A DNA stretch of 64,000 nucleotides from Icerya purchasi (Eukaryota; Arthropoda; Insecta; Hemiptera; Monophlebidae). The stretch's first letter is position 1. Every line of letters starts with the position of its first letter. The stretch lies in assembly GCA_039619475.1 (NCBI GenBank), contig CM077115.1:35787083-35851082 (forward strand). The letters run 5' to 3'. Made by a program: the position numbers and the translations under genes. This document shows, piece after piece, positions 12,995 to 22,419 of the stretch. The notes under the pieces were generated by a model. It was not told the origin of the DNA. It was given only the letters and a program-made list of their open reading frames with translations, and ran no database searches.

Positions 12995-14089
12995 TTATTT
13001 CCGCCGATACTTCCACCACCAGAGATGGTAACGGGAGCAATGTCCCGACCGACGAGAATTATTATTATTTACTTTAGGATCTTTTATGTGTCCGGACTTT
13101 AAATAGTTAAATTTGGGCTTGGTTTTCTTTGTTTTTCGTTCATTGTTAAGTTTATTATTTTTATTTATAGATCTTCCGATTATGTATTTAATTTTTCCAA
13201 TTTTAGATTTATTTGCTTCTCTTCTCTTGTGACGTATTTTCTTGCCGGTTTTTTGATCTTTAATGTTACTTGTGCTAATTATTTTAACCAGATCAACACG
13301 ATCGTCCTGATTATTCATATTGGTCTGCTCGCTAATATTGCCATTATCATTACTATTAAAATTATCATTATCCTTATTATTATTGCTTTCGACATCTTTA
13401 TATTCCCTACTATTATTGTCATTATTGTCAACATTGTTATCACAAGTAATTTTAAGATCACTATTATCATTAAGCCCCTGTTCCTCGTCACTTTCCACTC
13501 GTTTCTCGTCATTTTCCATAGGCATGGTGATTACCTCAACTAACTCATTCTCTACCTTTTCACATTGCATCGGCTCACCAGAGACCGCAGATTCATCCTC
13601 AGCATTTTTAAGATCTTGATTATTTTTATAAATTTTACTTTCAGGTATTTTATTAAGCTCTTCTTCGACTTCGATTTTAGGTTTTTCGAGTTCCACATCT
13701 AATTTATGTTCTAAAATATCGAATTTATTAATTAAAACTACTTGATTTTTATTTAGTTCTTCAAATTTGTTCTTCACGTCTTCTTTAAAATTGTTTAAGT
13801 TTTCGTTGATCCTTTCCTCGAAATTGTTGAAATTATTAGCATTTTCTTTGAGTCTTTCCTCAATTTTGTTGAAATTTTCACTGAATGTGGCCATAAATTG
13901 TTTTAATTCCGAGAACGGTAATTGGGCGGCGGATGTTCGGGGGTCCTCTTGGGTGCGACGCGTTGCCTCCGGCCCAGTCTCCGAGAGACGGTCCGAGATT
14001 TCATGCGGTGCATCACCTTCCTCGCTTAAATCAATGTCACGGTAATTACCCCGAGTCACCACCACTCTGACTAAATCCTCATTCTCCAT
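12995..14089 (-). CDS. Gag-like coiled-coil protein, unit 1
   Basis: A 364-codon ATG frame starts about 320 nt downstream of the primer site, where gag is expected. Residues 1-60 are acidic. Residues about 60-147 form a predicted coiled coil rich in N, E, F and L (heptad-like FxxIEERLK, FNNFEERI, FKEDVKNKFEEL). Residues about 150-265 are acidic and then asparagine/aspartate-rich low complexity. Residues about 277-330 are strongly basic (KKIRHKRR, ERKTKKTKPK) and could bind nucleic acid or direct nuclear import. There is no CCHC zinc knuckle and no recognisable capsid homology region; only three cysteines are present (176, 216, 351). The likely role is particle or RNA binding for a non-autonomous element, inferred from position and composition. 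The final tail (SRRSGHCSRYHLWWWKYRRK) could be out-of-frame read-through after truncation. The copy at 19735-20829 encodes the same protein. Confidence 0.7.
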   Translation of the reverse strand: MENEDLVRVVVTRGNYRDIDLSEEGDAPHEISDRLSETGPEATRRTQEDPRTSAAQLPFSELKQFMATFSENFNKIEERLKENANNFNNFEERINENLNNFKEDVKNKFEELNKNQVVLINKFDILEHKLDVELEKPKIEVEEELNKIPESKIYKNNQDLKNAEDESAVSGEPMQCEKVENELVEVITMPMENDEKRVESDEEQGLNDNSDLKITCDNNVDNNDNNSREYKDVESNNNKDNDNFNSNDNGNISEQTNMNNQDDRVDLVKIISTSNIKDQKTGKKIRHKRREANKSKIGKIKYIIGRSINKNNKLNNERKTKKTKPKFNYLKSGHIKDPKVNNNNSRRSGHCSRYHLWWWKYRRK

Positions 14090-14410
14090 CCCTGATGCAG
14101 GGTAATTAAAATAAAATAAGACAATTCGGGCCTACCTATCGGCAATTGAATATTACAATTTTAAACAAAATAATTTCGAAACTCCGGTTCGAGAAACAAT
14201 TTTAAATAATTCGTAACACAAGAAAAGATAATTTTAAAATTTTGAATGATTGAGCCACGAGAAAGTAAAACGTTTATAAACTATAGTAGGCCGAGGAGAG
14301 AATTAAATAATATAAAATCTTATCTGTTTCCGCTTGGCAGATCCTTCTCCGATGAAACCGCTGCTTCCTTCTTCGTACCAGGTAACGTATATCTATCTAT
14401 ATACTATCGA

Positions 14411-14428
14411 GTCCCTGTTCGGGCGCCA
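14411..14428 (-). promoter_or_regulatory. Primer-binding site for tRNA-Lys, unit 1
   Basis: On the minus strand this reads TGGCGCCCGAACAGGGAC, two bases (AA) downstream of the LTR end. It is a perfect 18-nt complement to the 3' end of animal tRNA-Lys(UUU), the primer class used by lentiviruses and gypsy-type elements. It shows that the central LTR functions as a 5' LTR for unit 1. Confidence 0.95.
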
Positions 14429-14430
14429 TT

Positions 14431-15459
14431 TGTAAAGAATTCACTCTCTTCACAAGTCCCTGTTCCGGTAGTCATTTGTTACTAATCGCTCTTGTCCCTG
14501 TTCATGGGCGACATTTGCAACTAACCAGCTACCGTGATGATAAAATAAAAAAAGCATAAAACAAATAAAAGAAAATAAAGATTTCGGGCGCCAATGACAC
14601 TTAACCCCGGTGTGTCATTACCGGAAACTCAATTCGTAGAGCTTTAGGCCTTCCTAAGGTTTAACGAGAAAAGGAAGTCTCCGCGGCGGAGATGTCACCG
14701 GGACCCACCCCGTGTCCAAATAAGAAAGATTTCGACTTTAAACGCGTATATTTTCGCTAGGATAAAAAAATTATAATAAAATTGTTAGGATGATTTTAGC
14801 GTTCACCCGAGAAGTATACTTTGTGCACAAATTAACATATAAAAAAAATTTTCTACAAGAAACGCGTGCGGCAGAGCACGTACGATTTTAAAACCGACAA
14901 CGCGACGAGTTGCTTGAGGCAAAAGAGCCTCGACGACGTTCAGCCCAAGACTCTTGCAAGCGACTCTTGCGAGAGACTAAAATGGGTCTGGCGAGGATCG
15001 CTCGATGTCCTTTTGCCTTTCGCTAAAACGACTAATTTTACACAAAAATATTAACAAATAAAAAAAACCACTGCCAAAAGGATCTTTTTAGAAAGTTGGT
15101 TGTTAATTTCTATTTAGCGGCGATTACCCTGCCGGTATTCCTTTTTCGGGTTTTTTGTCAAAAAACTTCTGCCGGCTCAACATAGCTCGGTACGCATTTC
15201 AAACGCCTATACCGCCAGCAAAGGCTCTTTCTCCGCTTTTCGGCCACCCGCATAGAAACCAGTTCGCTATCCCGGCGCAGCGGTCAGAACATCTGTGCCG
15301 GGATCCTTCGATTTTTTAGCCGAGAAAGCGTCTTTGACAACCATGCCGCTTTTGCCCGCTGCCGAGACCGCCGAGAAGTTAATGATTATTGCCAAAAAAT
15401 ATTATTTTCTAGCTCGGACAGCGTTGACAAAGGCCGTAAGAAATGCCGAATCCGTCTCA
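14431..15459 (-). repeat. LTR 2 (central, shared LTR)
   Basis: 1029 bp, flanked by a primer site on one side (14411-14428) and a polypurine tract on the other (15460-15478). It is therefore the 3' LTR of one unit and the 5' LTR of the next. It has two private differences from LTR 1 and LTR 3: T in GTCCTTTTGCC near 15011, and T in CCACTGCC near 15072. Confidence 0.95.
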
Positions 15460-15478
15460 CTGCCCCACCCTCATTTTC
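15460..15478 (-). promoter_or_regulatory. Polypurine tract, unit 2
   Basis: Identical to the tract at 8713-8731 and abuts LTR 2. Confidence 0.88.
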
Positions 15479-18400
15479 ATCCAAAACAGTAGTTTTGGAT
15501 GAGAATTCAGGTGACCAAGAACGAAAGGATTCGGACAAGCCGTTTCCGAGCTACGGAGTCTTGAACAGATCTCCACCGTCTGAACCCGCTCATGTACGCC
15601 GCACATCATCCCTTAAGTTATCACACGTACACCACTCTCACAGACCACTGGGACCACACTAGGTCAAAAAAAATGTAACGGAAACTTTAAGAACAATTAA
15701 AAAACAAAATGGAACCAAAATAAACATGAGAGATAACGAGTATCTATTCCGAACAATACGAGACGCATCCCGTTAAAAAAACAAAACAATACGGGAAACA
15801 ACCCGCCTAAAACCAGTTCGCAAACTACAAAATATCGGAAAGAATACCCTAAGATCGGCTTCCATGTTGGTTCAATACAAAAAATTTAATTACGTTAGCA
15901 TTAGCTGGAATATAAATACCAAAAAAAAAAGAACAAGTTGATTAGATAACTAAAAAAAAGATAATAAATTCGTTATATCTTATACCTCGCGAGCTCGTTG
16001 TCCTCTGAGAGATACAGGAACATCTAAAGAATACGACAAAAATTTCCTAATGAAGAGAGAGGCGCGGCAGACAAGACCGGTACCCCTTTTGGACGGGTAA
16101 AAAAAAATAAAAAAACATATATATCGAGACACCCCCTGATATAATACGCGGAATGCGTGTAACTGAGCCACTCGAAACAAAACAACAAATTAACATTGGC
16201 CCATGGCCCGGAAAGTGGCACTCAGTCACGCACTACGCAAACGGAACCCCCCGTTGGCTTATGCAGTGGAAATTTAATCCCCCCCAATGACACCCTCTCG
16301 CATCGGCGCTGGAACATCGCGCGAACACATCCCCCCACGTGGCCTACCCAACCTAATGGTGGACAAGACTGGGACCCCCTATAGACACCCCCTGAGAACG
16401 CTCACCATCTTATTTCATGGGACGTCAACATGTCCCCGCCGCGGTACGAACATCTACATCTTCTATCTTCTATCTTCATCTTCATCTTCATCTTCATCTT
16501 CATCATCGATCGGACCGCGCGAGAGACCTTCCTTTGGCCTACCTAGAGGAGCCCCGTAAAAAAAAAATATAAAAAAATAAAAAAATAATCCATCAAACTT
16601 TCCGACGATCTTCTTCTCCATCTGTAAACCGGACACCACGCCGGTCCTCGGCCTTCCTTAGGCGTCGAGTCTACCTTGTGTACCTTGCGAGGGCGCACCC
16701 CACCCATTGGAATAGGAATAAGAAGAAAAAGAACAGGAACACATCAAACATAATTATGAAAAAAAAATAAAAGGAATAACATCTGGAATTTTATATGACC
16801 AGGGCACCGAAACTCGCGAGATTTTCAAAAAAATTTATAACTTTGTTTTTCTAGCCTGACCTAGTGTGCACGCATTTTAATCACACACCGACCTGCGGAC
16901 ACTGTAAGCGACATTCCCGCTCCCGGCCGAAAGGTCGTACATATACACTCGCACGTTGTCCCAGTGGCAATATAAACGAACGAACAAATAAAATATATAC
17001 TAGTGAACTAAATTATTACAAAAAAATAGATCGACCAAACGTCTAACTGATAAAAAAAAATCATCGAATAAAATACAGGACAATAAGAACTCTAAAACAG
17101 GGTGTTGACCCGAACAAAAGTACTGAGAATAATTGAATGTATTTAAAAAGAAAAAATAAGACAATAAGCGGTTAACTGCCTGTCTTGATTGTGGGTCTTG
17201 CGGGACGCTATCGTTACCTGATTCCGGAACGAGGAAAAAAAATAAAAAAAATGATTATCAAAATAGAAAGAGAGCAGTTGAGGTCACTACCAATATGAGA
17301 ACGGAGCTCTGCGTCTTCGTCCTGCGCCATTTTTTTTTTTTTTTTGACAGAAAAAATAGAATACAAGAAAAACAACACACGCAAAGGAGGAAAATAGGAA
17401 ACAAAAAAAAACAAAAGAAATAGGTACATCGTTGAGATAAAAGTATCGATCGTATTGCGGGAATAAAGCAAAATTCGCCATTAGACCGTCACCACGGAGA
17501 GATCCCAGCCAAGAATCACCACCATATTTCCTTTTTCCCCGGTACCCCGTGTCGGGAAAGCTCCTATGGCTTATAAGGTATCGTTGTGCCATTAGGTCGA
17601 GTTCTTCGGCAATTGCCGGTATCGGGCGTCAATTGACCCCACTCGCCAGAAATACTCGGTAGCCACAATAAATCCAACCGATTCGGTTCACCACTTAGCG
17701 ATTAAAATTGTTATTCTCCGTATTTCTCGCCGAGACTTACGCCCAATGCCGTGGCCGCACACGTTCAACGTTGCCCACTACACCGAAAGCTCGTACAACG
17801 GAGAAGAAAAGATAATAAAATATAGAGCCCCGCCGGAGTACCAGGTATTCACTCTCTCTCCCCACCGAACAATATGGCCACGCTTGCCTTAGCAGCGCCC
17901 ACAGAGCCTGAGGGGTCGACCGGAAATCTCTCCCGATCCGCCTAGCGACGCTGTGAATGGAAAACATAGAGCAAAGAAAGAGAAAAACAATATATTTAGC
18001 AGAAAAGAGATGGAAAGAAGCTCAAAAAAATCCGAGAAAGAAAATATTAAATAGACCGAAAAGAACCGGTGAGAGGAACATTGCCGTACGTAAATAATCT
18101 TATCACAGCAATGTCCATACTGTTAACAGCGCAGACCGACAACTAAAACGTCCGACCACATTGGCAGGAGGTTAGGTATAAGGTATGAGGAAGTTAAACC
18201 AGAAAGGAAATGAAAAGAGAATGGGAGAAAAAGGAACAAAATGGTTAAATGAATCCGAAATCAAAGTATCCCGATGCCCACAAGATTGGCAATTAAATTA
18301 TAGAAATAATAAAATTCATTGCGAAAGAGGAAGAAACTCTTAGTTGATAACTCAACAGATGCGTCACTAATAATCTAGATGACCCCACGGGGTTCGCAAA

Positions 18401-18820
18401 ATTATAAATCAAAAAGATACTATTTCCGAAAGACGTTCGAAAAAAAATTTTAACTATGTGCGCCGACGCGCAATTTCTATAGGGCTACATGATTAATATA
18501 CGCATTAACATAAACTAAATAGAAAAACAGTTATACATTTTACATAACAAATTATATATACAAATTTAATATTGAACACTTATGTGTGCTCAGCTCCAAA
18601 CCTGTTATTATCCAGTGAATGGCCGCATCCTTGCGGAAATTCGCTACAAAGCTAAAACAAACTACATTTTCTAATCCTAATACATAACGCCGATTCTACT
18701 CACATTTCTTAATTCCGTAATTTAATATAAGCTCAACCACACCGCACGTAAACGCAGGAGTTTAAAATCAGAGTGGTAGATACGAGTATAAAAGTCTCAA
18801 TAATGTTCGAACGAGTAACC

Positions 18821-18852
<32 letters not shown>

Positions 18853-19734
18853 CGGGAAAAAAACCGCAAAAAAACCGAAATCCGAAGCGAAATGCCCAGA
18901 TAAAAAAATATAAAATTTTGAATTTAAATAAAATGAACAACTTTCTAAGCGAGGGGTGATACACACTTATATAAGGTCGAAATCAGAACGAATCGAGCTC
19001 ACTCTCGCAAATCGAATACACCTTACTTCAAAAGAAAAAATTCAAAAATTCAAAAAAAAATATCTACTGATCTAAATTCCAGTGAAAACTGACGCATAAG
19101 TCGTCTGAAAAACTAACTAACCTAATCTAACGAGAAACTAGAAAAAGAACAGCAAACATGCAAATTTCGGGGAATCGACGAATTATCTGACTGAAGTTGA
19201 AATCTGGCCTACACTACTCGAAAATTAGATGAATAATTCAAACATAGATAAATATCCGGCTGCAATAATTTGAGCAGGCTCATTGACGAGTTAGACGCAA
19301 GTAACATGTCAAAAATTTCTTTGTGAAAAAAAACGGAACTACCCCTTGAATTATTACGCATGAAAATCAACGAACGCGGACACAAAATCTTCGAAGACTT
19401 ATAACATTAAAGCGTAAAAAAAAACGATACTGTACACGACATACTTCTCTCCATCGAAGCAACACAGGGCACCTGTCATACTTACTCTAAAACAGTTACT
19501 CACACTCGTGCTCAGGCCAATTTATAATAATTTTATCTATTTTTAATGATTAATTTAAATTCTATCTACGACTGGAATATGTTAAATAATACTTCCTAGA
19601 GAAGTTATCTTCTTTGTATCTTCATCGAGCGGATCCCTAGCTAAATTTTGTTTTATCTTTTGCGTATTGGTTTTTAATTGATCTGTTGACGTCGTACTCC
19701 GGGAAAATCGGCTAGCTTTTTAATTATTAATTAA
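15479..19734 (-). other. Non-coding internal region of unit 2
   Basis: Near-perfect duplicate of 8732-12994. The TCATCT array is 6 bp shorter (about 16465-16505) and the long T run is 30 nt instead of 31 (18823-18852). No pol or env frame was found. Confidence 0.85.
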
Positions 19735-20829
19735 TTATTTCCGCCGATACTTCCACCACCAGAGATGGTAACGGGAGCAATGTCCCGACCGACGAGAATT
19801 ATTATTATTTACTTTAGGATCTTTTATGTGTCCGGACTTTAAATAGTTAAATTTGGGCTTGGTTTTCTTTGTTTTTCGTTCATTGTTAAGTTTATTATTT
19901 TTATTTATAGATCTTCCGATTATGTATTTAATTTTTCCAATTTTAGATTTATTTGCTTCTCTTCTCTTGTGACGTATTTTCTTGCCGGTTTTTTGATCTT
20001 TAATGTTACTTGTGCTAATTATTTTAACCAGATCAACACGATCGTCCTGATTATTCATATTGGTCTGCTCGCTAATATTGCCATTATCATTACTATTAAA
20101 ATTATCATTATCCTTATTATTATTGCTTTCGACATCTTTATATTCCCTACTATTATTGTCATTATTGTCAACATTGTTATCACAAGTAATTTTAAGATCA
20201 CTATTATCATTAAGCCCCTGTTCCTCGTCACTTTCCACTCGTTTCTCGTCATTTTCCATAGGCATGGTGATTACCTCAACTAACTCATTCTCTACCTTTT
20301 CACATTGCATCGGCTCACCAGAGACCGCAGATTCATCCTCAGCATTTTTAAGATCTTGATTATTTTTATAAATTTTACTTTCAGGTATTTTATTAAGCTC
20401 TTCTTCGACTTCGATTTTAGGTTTTTCGAGTTCCACATCTAATTTATGTTCTAAAATATCGAATTTATTAATTAAAACTACTTGATTTTTATTTAGTTCT
20501 TCAAATTTGTTCTTCACGTCTTCTTTAAAATTGTTTAAGTTTTCGTTGATCCTTTCCTCGAAATTGTTGAAATTATTAGCATTTTCTTTGAGTCTTTCCT
20601 CAATTTTGTTGAAATTTTCACTGAACGTGGCCATAAATTGTTTTAATTCCGAGAACGGTAATTGGGCGGCGGATGTTCGGGGGTCCTCTTGGGTGCGACG
20701 CGTTGCCTCCGGCCCAGTCTCCGAGAGACGGTCCGAGATTTCATGCGGTGCATCACCTTCCTCGCTTAAATCAATGTCACGGTAATTACCCCGAGTCACC
20801 ACCACTCTGACTAAATCCTCATTCTCCAT
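19735..20829 (-). CDS. Gag-like coiled-coil protein, unit 2
   Basis: A 364-codon frame whose protein matches the one at 12995-14089. I saw one nucleotide difference (20625, C here, T at 13885), a synonymous threonine codon change. It has the same architecture: acidic N-terminus, coiled coil at about 60-147, N/D-rich linker, basic C-terminal third, no zinc knuckle. Its primer site is 320 nt upstream (21151-21168). Two intact identical copies indicate either very recent duplication or selection on the frame. Sequence alone favours recency, because the non-coding parts are equally well conserved. Confidence 0.7.
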   Translation of the reverse strand: MENEDLVRVVVTRGNYRDIDLSEEGDAPHEISDRLSETGPEATRRTQEDPRTSAAQLPFSELKQFMATFSENFNKIEERLKENANNFNNFEERINENLNNFKEDVKNKFEELNKNQVVLINKFDILEHKLDVELEKPKIEVEEELNKIPESKIYKNNQDLKNAEDESAVSGEPMQCEKVENELVEVITMPMENDEKRVESDEEQGLNDNSDLKITCDNNVDNNDNNSREYKDVESNNNKDNDNFNSNDNGNISEQTNMNNQDDRVDLVKIISTSNIKDQKTGKKIRHKRREANKSKIGKIKYIIGRSINKNNKLNNERKTKKTKPKFNYLKSGHIKDPKVNNNNSRRSGHCSRYHLWWWKYRRK

Positions 20830-21150
20830 CCCTGATGCAGGGTAATTAAAATAAAATAAGACAATTCGGGCCTACCTATCGGCAATTGAATATTACAATT
20901 TTAAACAAAATAATTTCGAAACTCCGGTTCGAGAAACAATTTTAAATAATTCGTAACACAAGAAAAGATAATTTTAAAATTTTGAATGATTGAGCCACGA
21001 GAAAGTAAAACGTTTATAAACTATAGTAGGCCGAGGAGAGAATTAAATAATATAAAATCTTATCTGTTTCCGCTTGGCAGATCCTTCTCCGATGAAACCG
21101 CTGCTTCCTTCTTCGTACCAGGTAACGTATATCTATCTATATACTATCGA

Positions 21151-21168
21151 GTCCCTGTTCGGGCGCCA
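21151..21168 (-). promoter_or_regulatory. Primer-binding site for tRNA-Lys, unit 2
   Basis: The same perfect 18-nt site as at 14411-14428, two bases inside LTR 3. Confidence 0.95.
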
Positions 21169-21170
21169 TT

Positions 21171-22199
21171 TGTAAAGAATTCACTCTCTTCACAAGTCCC
21201 TGTTCCGGTAGTCATTTGTTACTAATCGCTCTTGTCCCTGTTCATGGGCGACATTTGCAACTAACCAGCTACCGTGATGATAAAATAAAAAAAGCATAAA
21301 ACAAATAAAAGAAAATAAAGATTTCGGGCGCCAATGACACTTAACCCCGGTGTGTCATTACCGGAAACTCAATTCGTAGAGCTTTAGGCCTTCCTAAGGT
21401 TTAACGAGAAAAGGAAGTCTCCGCGGCGGAGATGTCACCGGGACCCACCCCGTGTCCAAATAAGAAAGATTTCGACTTTAAACGCGTATATTTTCGCTAG
21501 GATAAAAAAATTATAATAAAATTGTTAGGATGATTTTAGCGTTCACCCGAGAAGTATACTTTGTGCACAAATTAACATATAAAAAAAATTTTCTACAAGA
21601 AACGCGTGCGGCAGAGCACGTACGATTTTAAAACCGACAACGCGACGAGTTGCTTGAGGCAAAAGAGCCTCGACGACGTTCAGCCCAAGACTCTTGCAAG
21701 CGACTCTTGCGAGAGACTAAAATGGGTCTGGCGAGGATCGCTCGATGTCCTCTTGCCTTTCGCTAAAACGACTAATTTTACACAAAAATATTAACAAATA
21801 AAAAAAACCACCGCCAAAAGGATCTTTTTAGAAAGTTGGTTGTTAATTTCTATTTAGCGGCGATTACCCTGCCGGTATTCCTTTTTCGGGTTTTTTGTCA
21901 AAAAACTTCTGCCGGCTCAACATAGCTCGGTACGCATTTCAAACGCCTATACCGCCAGCAAAGGCTCTTTCTCCGCTTTTCGGCCACCGGCATAGAAACC
22001 AGTTCGCTATCCCGGCGCAGCGGTCAGAACATCTGTGCCGGGATCCTTCGATTTTTTAGCCGAGAAAGCGTCTTTGACAACCATGCCGCTTTTGCCCGCT
22101 GCCGAGACCGCCGAGAAGTTAATGATTATTGCCAAAAAATATTATTTTTTAGCTCGGACAGCGTTGACAAAGGCCGTAAGAAATGCCGAATCCGTCTCA
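21171..22199 (-). repeat. LTR 3 (5' LTR of the tandem, minus-strand sense)
   Basis: 1029 bp. The outer end CCGTCTCA is followed at once by GTTT. Two private differences were seen (G in CCACCGGC near 21988, T in ATTTTTTAGC near 22149). It should carry the promoter for the upstream unit; no core promoter element is assigned with confidence. Confidence 0.95.
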
Positions 22200-22203
22200 G
22201 TTT
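22200..22203. repeat. Target-site duplication, right
   Basis: GTTT, matching 7680-7683. Confidence 0.85.
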
Positions 22204-22419
22204 ATAGTAAAGGAGGTGAAAAAAATGAATAACATTTTGATCTAAAAAGTAGAAAAATTTATGTTATCGAAGTCACAAGCAATATCAATATAAAAGCGGT
22301 TATGTTGTAAATTGTTTTTGGGGGGGGGGTAAGATTCACAAATATTGGACTGAAAGAGATCGAATTAGAAGGCTAGAACCCGGTATGTTGTCTGGTAGAA
22401 TACTGTTGTTTTGAGGCCT

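Larger units (their letters stand above)
7684..22199 (-). mobile_element. Tandem three-LTR, gag-only LTR retrotransposon (gypsy-like)
   Basis: Order on the minus strand is LTR (22199-21171), PBS, gag-like ORF, non-coding, PPT, LTR (15459-14431), PBS, gag-like ORF, non-coding, PPT, LTR (8712-7684). All three LTRs are exactly 1029 bp, start TG and end CA, and differ at only a handful of sites. The two internal regions are 5718 and 5711 bp. The 7-bp difference is explained by one extra pair of triplets in a TCATCT array and one T in a poly-T run. Outer flanks carry a GTTT duplication. No pol motif (protease DTG/DSG, RT YxDD, integrase HHCC/DDE) was found in any frame, so it must be mobilised in trans. 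Classification as gypsy-like rests on the tRNA-Lys primer site and the 4-bp duplication and is an inference. Confidence 0.93.

Noticed and set aside
13229..14045. Plus-strand 92-104 codon frames over the gag-like gene
   Set aside because: Antisense shadows of the N/D-rich and coiled-coil codons, giving I/L/S-rich low-complexity products.
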